From Phycicoccus sp. (GTDB lineage: Bacteria; Actinomycetota; Actinomycetes; Actinomycetales; Dermatophilaceae): a stretch of DNA of 64,000 nt. Both the position numbers and the translations under genes were made by a program. Positions within the stretch are counted from its first letter, which is position 1; the number at the start of each line of letters is the position of its first letter. Below the pieces are notes generated by a model that saw nothing but the letters and a program-made list of their open reading frames with translations, was not told where the DNA came from and did not search any database. This document shows, piece after piece, positions 18,123 through 27,371 of the stretch. The stretch spans positions 28,923 to 92,922 of the forward strand of contig JAGOME010000006.1 of assembly GCA_017993715.1 (NCBI GenBank). Direction: 5' to 3'.

Positions 18123-18326
18123 ATGGCGATGACACTGCGACTGTCGGATGAGGAGACCCAGACTCTGCGCGCCCGGGCCGAGCGCGAGGGCCGCTCGATG
18201 CAGGACGTCGCGCGGCAGGCCGTGCGCGACTACGTCGCCCAGGCCGATCAGCGAGACCTGCTCGATGAGGTGCTGGCCACCGAGCTGCCGCGTTTCGCCG
18301 ACGCGCTCGAGCGTCTAGGCCAATAG
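18123..18326 (+). CDS. ribbon-helix-helix (CopG-like) antitoxin
   Basis: 67 residues. MTLRLSDEETQTLRARAERE followed by GRSMQDVARQAVRDYV is the beta strand-helix-helix pattern of CopG-type DNA-binding antitoxins; the remainder (from about residue 43) would form the toxin-neutralising tail. The stop codon TAG is directly followed by the toxin ATG. Two in-frame ATGs (18123 and 18129) are possible starts. Confidence 0.8.
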   Translation: MAMTLRLSDEETQTLRARAEREGRSMQDVARQAVRDYVAQADQRDLLDEVLATELPRFADALERLGQ

Positions 18327-18695
18327 ATGCGATACCTCGACCTTGACGACCTCCTGCGGGTCGCCGAGGCGGCTGTCGGCGACGTCGCCGTCCGGGATGT
18401 CGGCCTGCTCGAGTCTGCTGTAGGTCGACCACGCGCCACGGTATTCGGGCAGGACGCCTATCCCACCCTCGAGCTCAAGGCTGCCGCGCTCCTGCATTCC
18501 ATCGCCCGCAACCATGCCCTGGTCGATGGCAACAAGCGACTCGCTCTGGCCGGTGCCATCGCCCTGTTCGGTATCAACGACCGCCGACTCGTGCTGACCA
18601 ACGACCAGGCTTACGACCTGGTGATCGCCGTGGCTACCGGCGAGCTCGATGACGTTGCAGACATCGCATCGCAACTGCGGACCGAGGGGCGCTGA
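18327..18695 (+). CDS. Doc-type toxin of the Fic family
   Basis: 122 residues, the size of phage P1 Doc. The core motif HALVDGNKR (H63, D67, N69, K70, R71) matches the HxFx(D/N)(A/G)NKR Fic/Doc signature, with the Phe replaced by Leu. Doc phosphorylates elongation factor Tu and stops translation; the antitoxin normally blocks the active site. It directly abuts the antitoxin gene. No transposon or plasmid gene is nearby. Confidence 0.88.
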   Translation: MRYLDLDDLLRVAEAAVGDVAVRDVGLLESAVGRPRATVFGQDAYPTLELKAAALLHSIARNHALVDGNKRLALAGAIALFGINDRRLVLTNDQAYDLVIAVATGELDDVADIASQLRTEGR

Positions 18696-18717
18696 CGTCG
18701 CAAACGGGTCTTCCGGG

Positions 18718-19269
18718 TCAACCCCGAGGCACGTCTACGCCCACGTCCCACAGGTGGTGGCGCAGGTCGTGCAGCCCGTACTGCGCGAGCGTGCGCACGG
18801 TGAACACCGACCCGTTGCTGCGCACCCCCGTGCGCTCCCACTGCGCCGGCGTCAGCGCGGCATACCGACTCGACCAGGCGACGCCCGAGGCGAGGATCTC
18901 GCCCGCTACCGCATGGGGTTCCTGTCCGGCGTAGTCGTCCTCGATCGCGGTGACGTCCTGATCCCAGTTCGCGAAGGGCGGGTTGACCTCCTCGAGCATG
19001 AGGTCGGTGCGCTGCGCGAACAGCCGGCACACGTCCCGGACGTGGGCGCCGTACTCCAGGGGACTCCACGTCGCCGAGTCCGGCCGGTCCCGCACGTCGG
19101 CGCGCAGCAGGACTTCGGGCCAGGGATCGGTGAATGCCGTGAGCAGGCGCGCGATGTCGGCGTCCCCGACCGCGGCCGCCACGAACCCGCAGTCGGGGCA
19201 CGCGCGCTCAAGGGTCCAGGTCCAGTCCTTGTCGTCCGGCACAATGCCGCCCGCTCGTTCATCCGCCAT
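18718..19269 (-). CDS. DinB-family protein
   Basis: 183 residues. DKDWTWTLERACPDCGF at the N-terminus followed by the four-helix DinB fold, with likely metal-ligand His in EYGAHVRDVC and GLHDLRHHLWDV. This subgroup is widespread in actinobacteria, where related proteins are thiol-dependent (mycothiol) transferases; the actual reaction here is unknown. It is divergent from the lipid kinase gene. Confidence 0.8.
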   Translation of the reverse strand: MADERAGGIVPDDKDWTWTLERACPDCGFVAAAVGDADIARLLTAFTDPWPEVLLRADVRDRPDSATWSPLEYGAHVRDVCRLFAQRTDLMLEEVNPPFANWDQDVTAIEDDYAGQEPHAVAGEILASGVAWSSRYAALTPAQWERTGVRSNGSVFTVRTLAQYGLHDLRHHLWDVGVDVPRG

Positions 19270-19337
19270 GCCTGCGGACCCTACCGGCGCTCGGGTATGG
19301 GACGCATGACCCAGCGGCTGCGATACCGTTTCGCATC

Positions 19338-20714
19338 GTGGCAGCGCAGTGGTGGGTGTGGGTCCTGGCCGTGGCCGGGATGCTGGCTGCGCTCCTCGCC
19401 CTGCTCTTCGTCATCGGCCTGGTCCGCGACCGCCGGGCGGGAGCGGGTCGGCACGCGGCGATACGTCCGACCCGGGACAGTTTCCGCAAGGGCGCCGAGG
19501 ATGAGCCACCCCCGCCCAAGAAGCGGGCCGCCATCGTTGTGAATCCCACCAAGGTCTCCTCCGCTGCGGGATTCGCGGCTCAGGTCACGAGCGTCATGAC
19601 GGAGGCGGGCTGGGATGCGCCGCTGATCCTCGAGACCACAGCCGAGGACCCGGGCAGCGGCCAGGCCCGCGTGGCGCTGGCGGCCAATGTTGACCTCATC
19701 TGCGCCGTCGGAGGCGATGGCACCGTGCGTTTCGTCGCCGAGGCGATGTCCGGCACCACCACGCCCCTGGGACTGCTCCCCGCGGGCACCGGCAACTTGC
19801 TGGCCCGCAACTTGCGGGTCCCCGCGGAGTCCCTGGAGGAAGCCCTCGCCGTCGCGATGACCGGGCGCAACCGGCACATTGACGTCGGTTGGGTCACCTT
19901 GGACCCCCACCCGGACCACGTGAGGCCCGGCCCCGTGCACGAGCCTGCGCACGAGGAGCCTGCGCACGAGGAGCCCGCGCACGAGGTGCCCGCGCACGAG
20001 GTGCCCGCGCACGACGAGCCGGTGAAGGCCGACTCGGCGACGGTCGAGGAGCCCGTTGCCGGGGTCGCCGTGCAGGATCCGGACCCGGCCGCCGACGAGC
20101 CGATGGTCGCCGGTGAGGAGCCGCGAGCACACGGCATTCCGGCGGAGCCGCATCCCGAGCAGCCAGCGGAGGGCGACCATCCCGACGATGGCGGCTCCCC
20201 GCGGCGGCATGCCTTTCTCGTCATGGCCGGGCTCGGTTTCGACGCAGCGATCATGGATGACACGTCCGACGAACTCAAGGCTTCGATCGGCTGGCCCGCC
20301 TACTTCAGCGGCGGGATGCGCAACCTGCTGCGCCGCCGTTTCCACACCACGCTCGTGCTCGATGACGCTGAGCCGCAACACTTCCGGACGCGGACGGTGC
20401 TCGCAGGCAACTGCGGTCGCCTGACCGGCGGGATCGTGCTCATGCCCGATGCGGCCGTCGATGACGGGCTGCTCAATCTTGTCGTCATCAGTCCTAAAGG
20501 CCTCGGGGGCTGGGCCGCTGTCGCCGCGCACGTGCTCACGCAGCGCGGCTCGAACCATGCCCGGCTTGACCGCTTCAGCGCGACCCGGGCCCATGTGACC
20601 GTGGACGAGGCCCAGGCTGTGCAGGCCGACGGCGACGTCCTCGGTGAGGCGCGCAGCCTGCTGCTCGAGATCGCCCCGCAGTCCCTCATCGTCCGGGTCG
20701 GCGGACCGTCCTGA
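19338..20714 (+). CDS. diacylglycerol kinase-family lipid kinase with internal repeat insertion
   Basis: 458 residues, versus about 300-340 usual. Residues 5-28 form an N-terminal membrane helix. The catalytic domain begins at KKRAAIVVNPTK (61-72), with the nucleotide motif GGDGTVRF (125-132) and GLLPAGTGNLLARNL (145-159). The second half resumes at about residue 290 (FLVMAGLGFDAAIMDDT), and ends with a normal C-terminal beta region. Between them, residues 190-290 are a Pro/Glu/His-rich insertion with repeats. The family phosphorylates diacylglycerol or sphingoid lipids. GTG start. Confidence 0.85.
   Translation: MAAQWWVWVLAVAGMLAALLALLFVIGLVRDRRAGAGRHAAIRPTRDSFRKGAEDEPPPPKKRAAIVVNPTKVSSAAGFAAQVTSVMTEAGWDAPLILETTAEDPGSGQARVALAANVDLICAVGGDGTVRFVAEAMSGTTTPLGLLPAGTGNLLARNLRVPAESLEEALAVAMTGRNRHIDVGWVTLDPHPDHVRPGPVHEPAHEEPAHEEPAHEVPAHEVPAHDEPVKADSATVEEPVAGVAVQDPDPAADEPMVAGEEPRAHGIPAEPHPEQPAEGDHPDDGGSPRRHAFLVMAGLGFDAAIMDDTSDELKASIGWPAYFSGGMRNLLRRRFHTTLVLDDAEPQHFRTRTVLAGNCGRLTGGIVLMPDAAVDDGLLNLVVISPKGLGGWAAVAAHVLTQRGSNHARLDRFSATRAHVTVDEAQAVQADGDVLGEARSLLLEIAPQSLIVRVGGPS
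19935..20021 (+). repeat. 15-bp minisatellite inside the lipid kinase gene
   Basis: Five tandem copies of GCGCACGAGGWGCCY (from 19947) plus a 12-bp leading partial copy encode repeated Pro-Ala-His-Glu-Glu/Val units. Because the unit is 15 nt, changes in copy number keep the reading frame. It lies in a loop between the two halves of the catalytic domain. Confidence 0.9.
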
Positions 20715-20779
20715 CCTGAGAGTGCCGCAGCCCCCGGGCCGGGGTCGTCCCGGCCTGCGGAGGCCGGCAACGCGACAGA

Positions 20780-20812
20780 CCGCCGCGGCATTCATGACGA
20801 ATGCCGCGGCGG
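20780..20812. terminator. bidirectional terminator built from a GAATGCCG pair
   Basis: Perfect 14-bp arms (20780-20793 and 20799-20812) with a 5-nt loop, between the converging lipid kinase and PepSY-like genes. The stem contains CGGCATTC (20786) and GAATGCCG (20799). Confidence 0.85.
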
Positions 20813-20833
20813 CCTATGGGGCCGAGGGACGGG

Positions 20834-21529
20834 TCAGGTGGTGCCGTTGGCGTCGGTGGGGTCAGTCGACGTCGTGCCGGACGTCTGGCCCTGGTCGTCG
20901 TGGCCGCCACGGCCGCCGGACCCGCCGCCCATGGCGGTGTTCTCGGTGATGGTGGCCAGGTCGGCAGATACGTCGTACATGACCGGGCTGCCGTCCTTGG
21001 TCCCGATGGCGTCGTAAGAGCCGTCGGGGTCCATGCGGACCTGCGTGATCGTGGCCGCAGAGTCCTGGGCCTGCACGGCCGCAATGACCTTGTCGGCCTC
21101 ATCGCCGGTCACGGGCGTGTCCTGGGACCCGCCCATGCCGCCGCGGCCACCGGCGCCACCCTTGCCGCCACCGGTGGTGATGGTGGCCAGGTCAGCGCTC
21201 ACCTCGAGCCGGATGTCGGCACCGTCCTTGGTTGCCTGGACGTCGTAGGAGCCGTCGGGGTCCTTCTCGACACTGGAGACCGTGATTCTGGCGTCGTAGG
21301 CGGTCACGGCGTCGGTGACCTTGGTCAGCTCATCGCCGGTGACGGGTGTGTGCTCGTGCCCACCCATGCGCGAAGTGCCGTCGGTCCCGGCCGACCCGCT
21401 GTTGGCGTCGGCAGACGTGCCCGTGGAGGGGGTGGCCGTGTCGGCCAAGGCGAGGGCGCTCCCGCCCGCGACGAGGCCGCCAGCGAGGGCGACTCCGGCC
21501 GCGGTGAGGATGATCTTCTTTCGCTGCAT
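20834..21529 (-). CDS. secreted protein with two PepSY-like repeats
   Basis: 231 residues. Basic N-terminus plus a hydrophobic, Ala/Gly-rich signal segment (MQRKKIILTAAGVALAGG) ending near ALADTA. Two homologous modules follow, each with DELTKV or EADKV, a DPDGSYD motif, a TKDG turn and VSADLATIT; they are separated by a Gly-rich linker, and a Gly/Ser/Thr/Asp tail ends the protein. The modules resemble PepSY-type domains, often inhibitory or calcium-binding. AGGAG 8 nt upstream fixes the ATG at 21529 rather than an upstream one. Confidence 0.75.
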   Translation of the reverse strand: MQRKKIILTAAGVALAGGLVAGGSALALADTATPSTGTSADANSGSAGTDGTSRMGGHEHTPVTGDELTKVTDAVTAYDARITVSSVEKDPDGSYDVQATKDGADIRLEVSADLATITTGGGKGGAGGRGGMGGSQDTPVTGDEADKVIAAVQAQDSAATITQVRMDPDGSYDAIGTKDGSPVMYDVSADLATITENTAMGGGSGGRGGHDDQGQTSGTTSTDPTDANGTT

Positions 21530-21610
21530 CGGTGTTGCTCCTGGGGTGGGGGCGATGGGTTTCATCGCCGTCTGCCCTCCACTGTCAGCGGCGTACCTGT
21601 CGGGAACCTG

Positions 21611-22579
21611 TCAGGCAGTTAGGGGTTCGGCGAGGATCGAGGACGCGCCGAGGGCGGCCACGGTGCGCTGCACGGCGTCGGCCAGGGGCGTCGGTGTGAC
21701 CCCGAAGCGTTCTTGTGCAGCCGACCCGTCGATGACGAAGGGGCGCTCGAACTGATGCCGGGTCTCCCACAGGGCCCGAAACAGGGGCACGGCCAGACCA
21801 CCCACGCTGACCAGCGCCCGCGGGAGGACGCGGACGGAGCGGTCCGGGAGGTCGGCCGCGCGGGCGGCGAGGCGGCATACCCCGGGTACGGTCTCCGGCG
21901 CCGCAGTGGGGACGTGCCAGGGCCGCCCCCAGTCCGCGTCCTCGTCGCGGTCGACCAGGGCGGTGATGAGCCGGGCCACATCGAGGTCGACGGTCCAGGA
22001 GTGCGGCATGTCGGCCCGGCCGAACGGCAGGACGGGGCGCTTGCCCGCGAGGAGCCCGGGGAGGACCTGGGTCGTCAGGACGCTTGAGGTCAGGGTCGCC
22101 GGACCGATGTAGTCGCTGGCGCGGACCTCGGTCGCCCGCACGCGCCCGCTCTCGTGGGCGGCCAACGCGTTGGCCCACATCTGCGCCCGGGCTTGGCCCT
22201 TGACGCCGTTCGGCGCAATGGCGGTCTCCTCGGTCATCGGCGCGTCGACCTCACCGTAGAGATAGAGGTTGGACACCGTGACCAGGCTCGCGCCGGTCGA
22301 CTGTGCCGCGGCCAGGATGGCATCGGCCATGGGCGGCCAGTCGCGGTCCCACGCGGTGTAGCTCGGCGGGTTGAGCGCGTTGATGATGGTGGCCGCTCCG
22401 CCTGCGGCCCGGCTCAGGGCCGCCATGTCGGAGACGTCGAGCGACCGGGCCTGCACGGCCGGGTGGGTGCTGGACCGCCCGGACCGGGAAACAAGAACCA
22501 CGTCGTGGCCGGCGTGAGCGAGGGCGTCCGCTGTGCTGCGTCCGATTCCACCCGCCCCGAGAACGATCTGACGTGCCAT
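21611..22579 (-). CDS. NAD(P)-dependent epimerase/dehydratase-like protein
   Basis: 322 residues, Rossmann fold with the glycine motif GAGGIGRSTADAL at residues 8-20. An extended SDR region follows, with SNLYLYG in place of the usual YxxxK, then a C-terminal substrate-binding half. It resembles the atypical SDR branch with nucleoside-diphosphate-sugar epimerase annotation but probably is not an epimerase. It is divergent from the TetR gene across a palindromic operator and likely repressed by it. AGGGG precedes the ATG. Confidence 0.8.
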   Translation of the reverse strand: MARQIVLGAGGIGRSTADALAHAGHDVVLVSRSGRSSTHPAVQARSLDVSDMAALSRAAGGAATIINALNPPSYTAWDRDWPPMADAILAAAQSTGASLVTVSNLYLYGEVDAPMTEETAIAPNGVKGQARAQMWANALAAHESGRVRATEVRASDYIGPATLTSSVLTTQVLPGLLAGKRPVLPFGRADMPHSWTVDLDVARLITALVDRDEDADWGRPWHVPTAAPETVPGVCRLAARAADLPDRSVRVLPRALVSVGGLAVPLFRALWETRHQFERPFVIDGSAAQERFGVTPTPLADAVQRTVAALGASSILAEPLTA

Positions 22580-22635
22580 CACAAACCCCTGTCGGTTGGT
22601 TGCTTGGCCGGGGCTGCTCCCTGGCCACTCTTGTT

Positions 22636-22698
22636 GAGAGCACTGCTCTCAAAACTAGGATGAGTGCACTGCTCTTGTTTGTCAAGAGCAGTGCACTC
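22636..22698. promoter_or_regulatory. TetR operator cluster in the divergent promoter
   Basis: Two inverted repeats share the half-site GAGCAGTGC/GCACTGCTC. GAGAGCACTGCTCTC (22636-22650) is a 7+7 palindrome with one central base. GAGTGCACTGCTCTTG (22662-22677) and CAAGAGCAGTGCACTC (22683-22698) are exact complements around a 5-nt spacer. They lie between the dehydrogenase and TetR starts. Confidence 0.8.
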
Positions 22699-22742
22699 GT
22701 TCCGTCTTGACCACGAGGTGTGCCGAGCGGCAGGCTGGGCTC

Positions 22743-23453
22743 ATGAGCGAGCAGGCGGGCGGCATTCGAGCGGCAAACCGGGCCCGCCTCGAAGGCGAAA
22801 TCCTGCGCCTAGGGCGGGAGCACTTGGCCCAGGTGGGTCCGGCAGCGTTGTCGCTGAGGGCCATTGCCCGCGATCTCGGGATGGCGTCCTCAGCGGTCTA
22901 TCGCTACGTCGCCAGTCGCGACGAGCTCCTGACGCTGCTCATCATCGAGTCGTACGATGCGATGGCGGACGCGGTGGAGGCGGCCTTGGCCGGGGTGGAT
23001 GACGCGGACCTGAGGGATCGGTGGTTCACGGTCGGGCGCGCCTTGAGGGCCTGGGCCATCGCCAACCCGCACGACTGGGCGCTGCTCTATGGGTCACCCG
23101 TGCCGGGGTATGCCGCCCCGCCGGACCGGACCACCGACCCTGGCACGCGCATCCAGGTGACCCTCATTGACCTCATCCGCGACATCGTGCGCCTGCGCCG
23201 AGTCGCGCCCGAGTCGCGTCGGCCGGAGGCGTCGGCCGCAGCCCTCGCGGTCGCCGAGGGTATCGGGGCGGAGCTCGGGATGAGCCCTGAGGAGTTGCCC
23301 CCTGCGTTGCTGCTCGCCGGCCTGTGTGCCTGGACGCTGCTCACGGCGTCGGTGTCCAACGAGGTGTTCGAGCAGCTCGGTGAGCTCGGTGGCGCCTATG
23401 CGACGCTGCATGAGCACGTCCTTGAGGTCGCGCTCCGGCCACTCCTGCGCTGA
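22743..23453 (+). CDS. TetR-family repressor
   Basis: 236 residues. N-terminal HTH: ALSLRAIARDLGMASSAVYRYVASRDELLTLL, with the family Tyr-Arg-Tyr. The C-terminal ligand domain matches the TetR_C_13 group (WAIANPHDWALLYGSPVPGY). It probably controls its own gene and the divergent dehydrogenase gene through the operators at 22636-22698. The start at 22743 gives a normal-length N-terminus but lacks a strong ribosome-binding site. Confidence 0.88.
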   Translation: MSEQAGGIRAANRARLEGEILRLGREHLAQVGPAALSLRAIARDLGMASSAVYRYVASRDELLTLLIIESYDAMADAVEAALAGVDDADLRDRWFTVGRALRAWAIANPHDWALLYGSPVPGYAAPPDRTTDPGTRIQVTLIDLIRDIVRLRRVAPESRRPEASAAALAVAEGIGAELGMSPEELPPALLLAGLCAWTLLTASVSNEVFEQLGELGGAYATLHEHVLEVALRPLLR

Positions 23454-23510
23454 ACCGGTCGCGGGCGCGCGCGACTCGAAGGGTGCCCGGTGCGCGCCCC
23501 GCGGGGCAGG

Positions 23511-23999
23511 TCAGGCGGCCGTGAGGAAGGCATCAATCTGGTTGATGGCTTGGGTCGCGCCCTCCTCCATCCCCATGTCGAGGACTTGTTGCAGATCTGC
23601 TGCCGAGTCGTATGTCGTCGTGAAGGTGGCCAGGGTGCCGTCGTCGTCGGGCGTGAGCCGATAGACGTTGTGTGACACCGGCAAATCGGGGTTGGTGGCG
23701 AAGCTCTCGTCGGCAAAGCCATCCTCGAACGCGAACAACTCGGGCTCCTGGCTGGCCGTGATCTGCCACCAGCCGTAGAACCGCTCCCCCTCGGGACCCG
23801 TCATGTAGTACTCGCTGCGGTCGCCAACCGCGAGCGAATGCCGCACAAACGTCGCCGGGTGCGTCGGAGGGCCCCAGACCTGCTCGAGTTGGTGCGGGTC
23901 GGCATAGAGCGCCCAGACCCGGGCGACGGGCGCGTTGAAGTGGGCCGTGATGACCAGGGTTCTGGTGTCGAGGTCTGTCGTCACGTTGATCACAGGCAT
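23511..23999 (-). CDS. SRPBCC (AHSA1-like) domain protein
   Basis: 162 residues, a single START-like domain: FNAPVARVWALYADPHQLEQVWGPP at the start, MTGPEGERFYGWWQI in the middle and the C-terminal helix EGATQAINQIDAFL. Members bind hydrophobic ligands and are often encoded immediately after an ArsR regulator. Here the ATG lies one base from the stop of a decayed arsR remnant, so the original operon organisation is still visible. Substrate unknown. Confidence 0.85.
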   Translation of the reverse strand: MPVINVTTDLDTRTLVITAHFNAPVARVWALYADPHQLEQVWGPPTHPATFVRHSLAVGDRSEYYMTGPEGERFYGWWQITASQEPELFAFEDGFADESFATNPDLPVSHNVYRLTPDDDGTLATFTTTYDSAADLQQVLDMGMEEGATQAINQIDAFLTAA

Positions 24000-24000
24000 G

Positions 24001-24144
24001 TCAGCACTCCGGAGGGTGGGTGGTGGGGTCGAGGGCGATCGGTGCGTCCATCCGATCGACCCGGCCTCGCCAGATCACCTCGAACTCGCGCAGCAGCGAG
24101 GCAACGCAGCGGACCGCCTCGACGTCGCCGGTCGCCCGTTGCTC
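24001..24144 (-). pseudogene. C-terminal remnant of an ArsR-family regulator
   Basis: Read leftward this encodes LREFEVIWRGRVDRMDA and a stop one base before the SRPBCC start. That tail matches the C-terminal helix of ArsR regulators that precede AHSA1-type genes. The HTH part is missing; the upstream sequence is instead occupied by 51-bp and 23-bp repeats. The gene has therefore lost its 5' portion, and the downstream gene lacks its usual regulator. Confidence 0.55.
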
Positions 24145-24164
24145 GCGACCGTGACGACGCTTGG

Positions 24165-24293
24165 TCGGCCAGTTTGTCCGCCTTTCCGGTGCCTCTGACT
24201 GTAGGCGACCGGAGAGTCGGCCAGTTGTCCGCCTTTCCGGCGGCTCTGACTGTAGGCGACCGGAGAGTCGGCCAGTTGTCCGCCTTTCCGGCG
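24165..24293. repeat. 51-bp tandem repeats, two and a half units
   Basis: TCGGCCAGTTGTCCGCC begins at 24165 (with one extra T), 24217 and 24268. The unit continues with TTTCCGGCGGCTCTGACTGT and AGGCGACCGGAGAG. It is the same family as 13723-13811, with the same period. The array directly replaces the missing part of the arsR remnant. Confidence 0.85.
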
Positions 24294-24360
24294 CCCAGCC
24301 GCCCCTCTCGCGACCCGCAATGTGGCCAGCCAAGAGGAAGGGGACCCACGGCATTCGGCG

Positions 24361-24431
24361 GGGTTGTGAGAACGGGGCTGGCGGGTTGTGGGGAACGGGA
24401 CCGGCGAGGTTGTGGGGAACGGGATCCTCGG
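24361..24431. repeat. 22-26-bp repeats with GGTTGTGGGGAACGGG core
   Basis: Three units start near 24361, 24383 and 24406. Together with the 51-bp array and two CGGCATTC copies (24349, 24463) they fill the gene-free stretch 24145-24528. No open frame there has a start signal or family match. Confidence 0.6.
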
Positions 24432-24528
24432 CGTTCGGCTCGGGGCAAGCGAACGGCGCCTGCGGCATTCGCCTCGGGCCGCGTGCTGGTCGGGTCTCTC
24501 CGGGGTTGGTCGGCCCGCTGGCGCAGAA

Positions 24529-24571
24529 GGTGGGGGTTCGCAAGGGAAAACAACCCTTGCGAACCCCCACC
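24529..24571 (-). terminator. perfect 18-bp hairpin after katG, part of a dispersed element
   Basis: Arms 24529-24546 and 24554-24571 are exactly complementary; on the minus strand the loop reads TTGTTTT. The stem starts 27 nt after the katG stop. The whole 73-bp stretch 24528-24600 is homologous to 50366-50436 after the amidohydrolase gene. Confidence 0.85.
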
Positions 24572-24597
24572 AACGCACTTCAGGCGGGAAAGGTGGG

Positions 24598-26793
<2,196 letters not shown>

Positions 26794-26797
26794 TGCA

Positions 26798-27283
26798 CTA
26801 CTCCTTCGGCGTTGATGAAATGGCTTGTGCACGTGCAGGATCGTGAGCTGAATCTCCCCGGGGCGTGGCCCCGAGCGCGCACGACGGGCAGATCCCCCAG
26901 TAGTTGACCTCGGCCTCGGTGAGCGCGTATCCGTGGCTCTCGCTCGGATCGAGGCAGGGGGCGGAGCCGACCGCGCAGTCGACGTCGGCGACGGCGCCAC
27001 AGGATCGACACACCACGTGGTGGTGGTTGTCCCCGGTGCGCAACTCGTAGCGGGCCACCGATCCCGCGGGCTGAATGCGGCGGATGAGGCCCGCCTCGGT
27101 GAGGGTGTTCAGGCAGTCGTAGATCGCTTGGCGCGAGACGGCATCAAGGATCGATGCCGACTGGCCATAAACGGTGCCGGCGTCGCAATGAGGGTGCTGG
27201 CCAACGACGTCGAGCACCGTTGTCCGCTGTTTGGTGACGCGCAGTCCAGACTCCTTGAGCAGGGCCTTGAAGTCTGTGGTCAC
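26798..27283 (-). CDS. furA: Fur-family redox repressor FurA
   Basis: 161 residues from a GTG at 27281-27283; a TTG at 27295 is an alternative. The winged helix carries [15 protein letters not shown] and [18 protein letters not shown]. Metal sites are visible as [16 protein letters not shown] and a C-terminal CPSC pair. FurA represses itself and katG in actinobacteria and is released by oxidation. The stop lies 4 nt before the katG start, so the two are one operon. The GTG is close to the promoter, fitting the leaderless furA mRNAs known from mycobacteria. Confidence 0.92.
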   Translation of the reverse strand: MTTDFKALLKESGLRVTKQRTTVLDVVGQHPHCDAGTVYGQSASILDAVSRQAIYDCLNTLTEAGLIRRIQPAGSVARYELRTGDNHHHVVCRSCGAVADVDCAVGSAPCLDPSESHGYALTEAEVNYWGICPSCALGATPRGDSAHDPARAQAISSTPKE

Positions 27284-27295
27284 CTCTCCACCCAA

Positions 27296-27330
27296 ACCGC
27301 TTTTCTGGAATGTGTCAAGTCTTTGTGGAG
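27296..27330 (-). promoter_or_regulatory. furA promoter and likely FurA box
   Basis: On the minus strand, CTTGACACATTCCAGAAAAG precedes furA. TTGACA (27313-27318) is a perfect -35 and the ATTCCAGAAAAG part resembles the AT-rich operator described upstream of mycobacterial furA. No convincing -10 is visible at the expected spacing. Confidence 0.5.
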
Positions 27331-27371
27331 TTCCTTTACCCGCGCGGCGCTGGCAGACGCCGACGGCGCCG

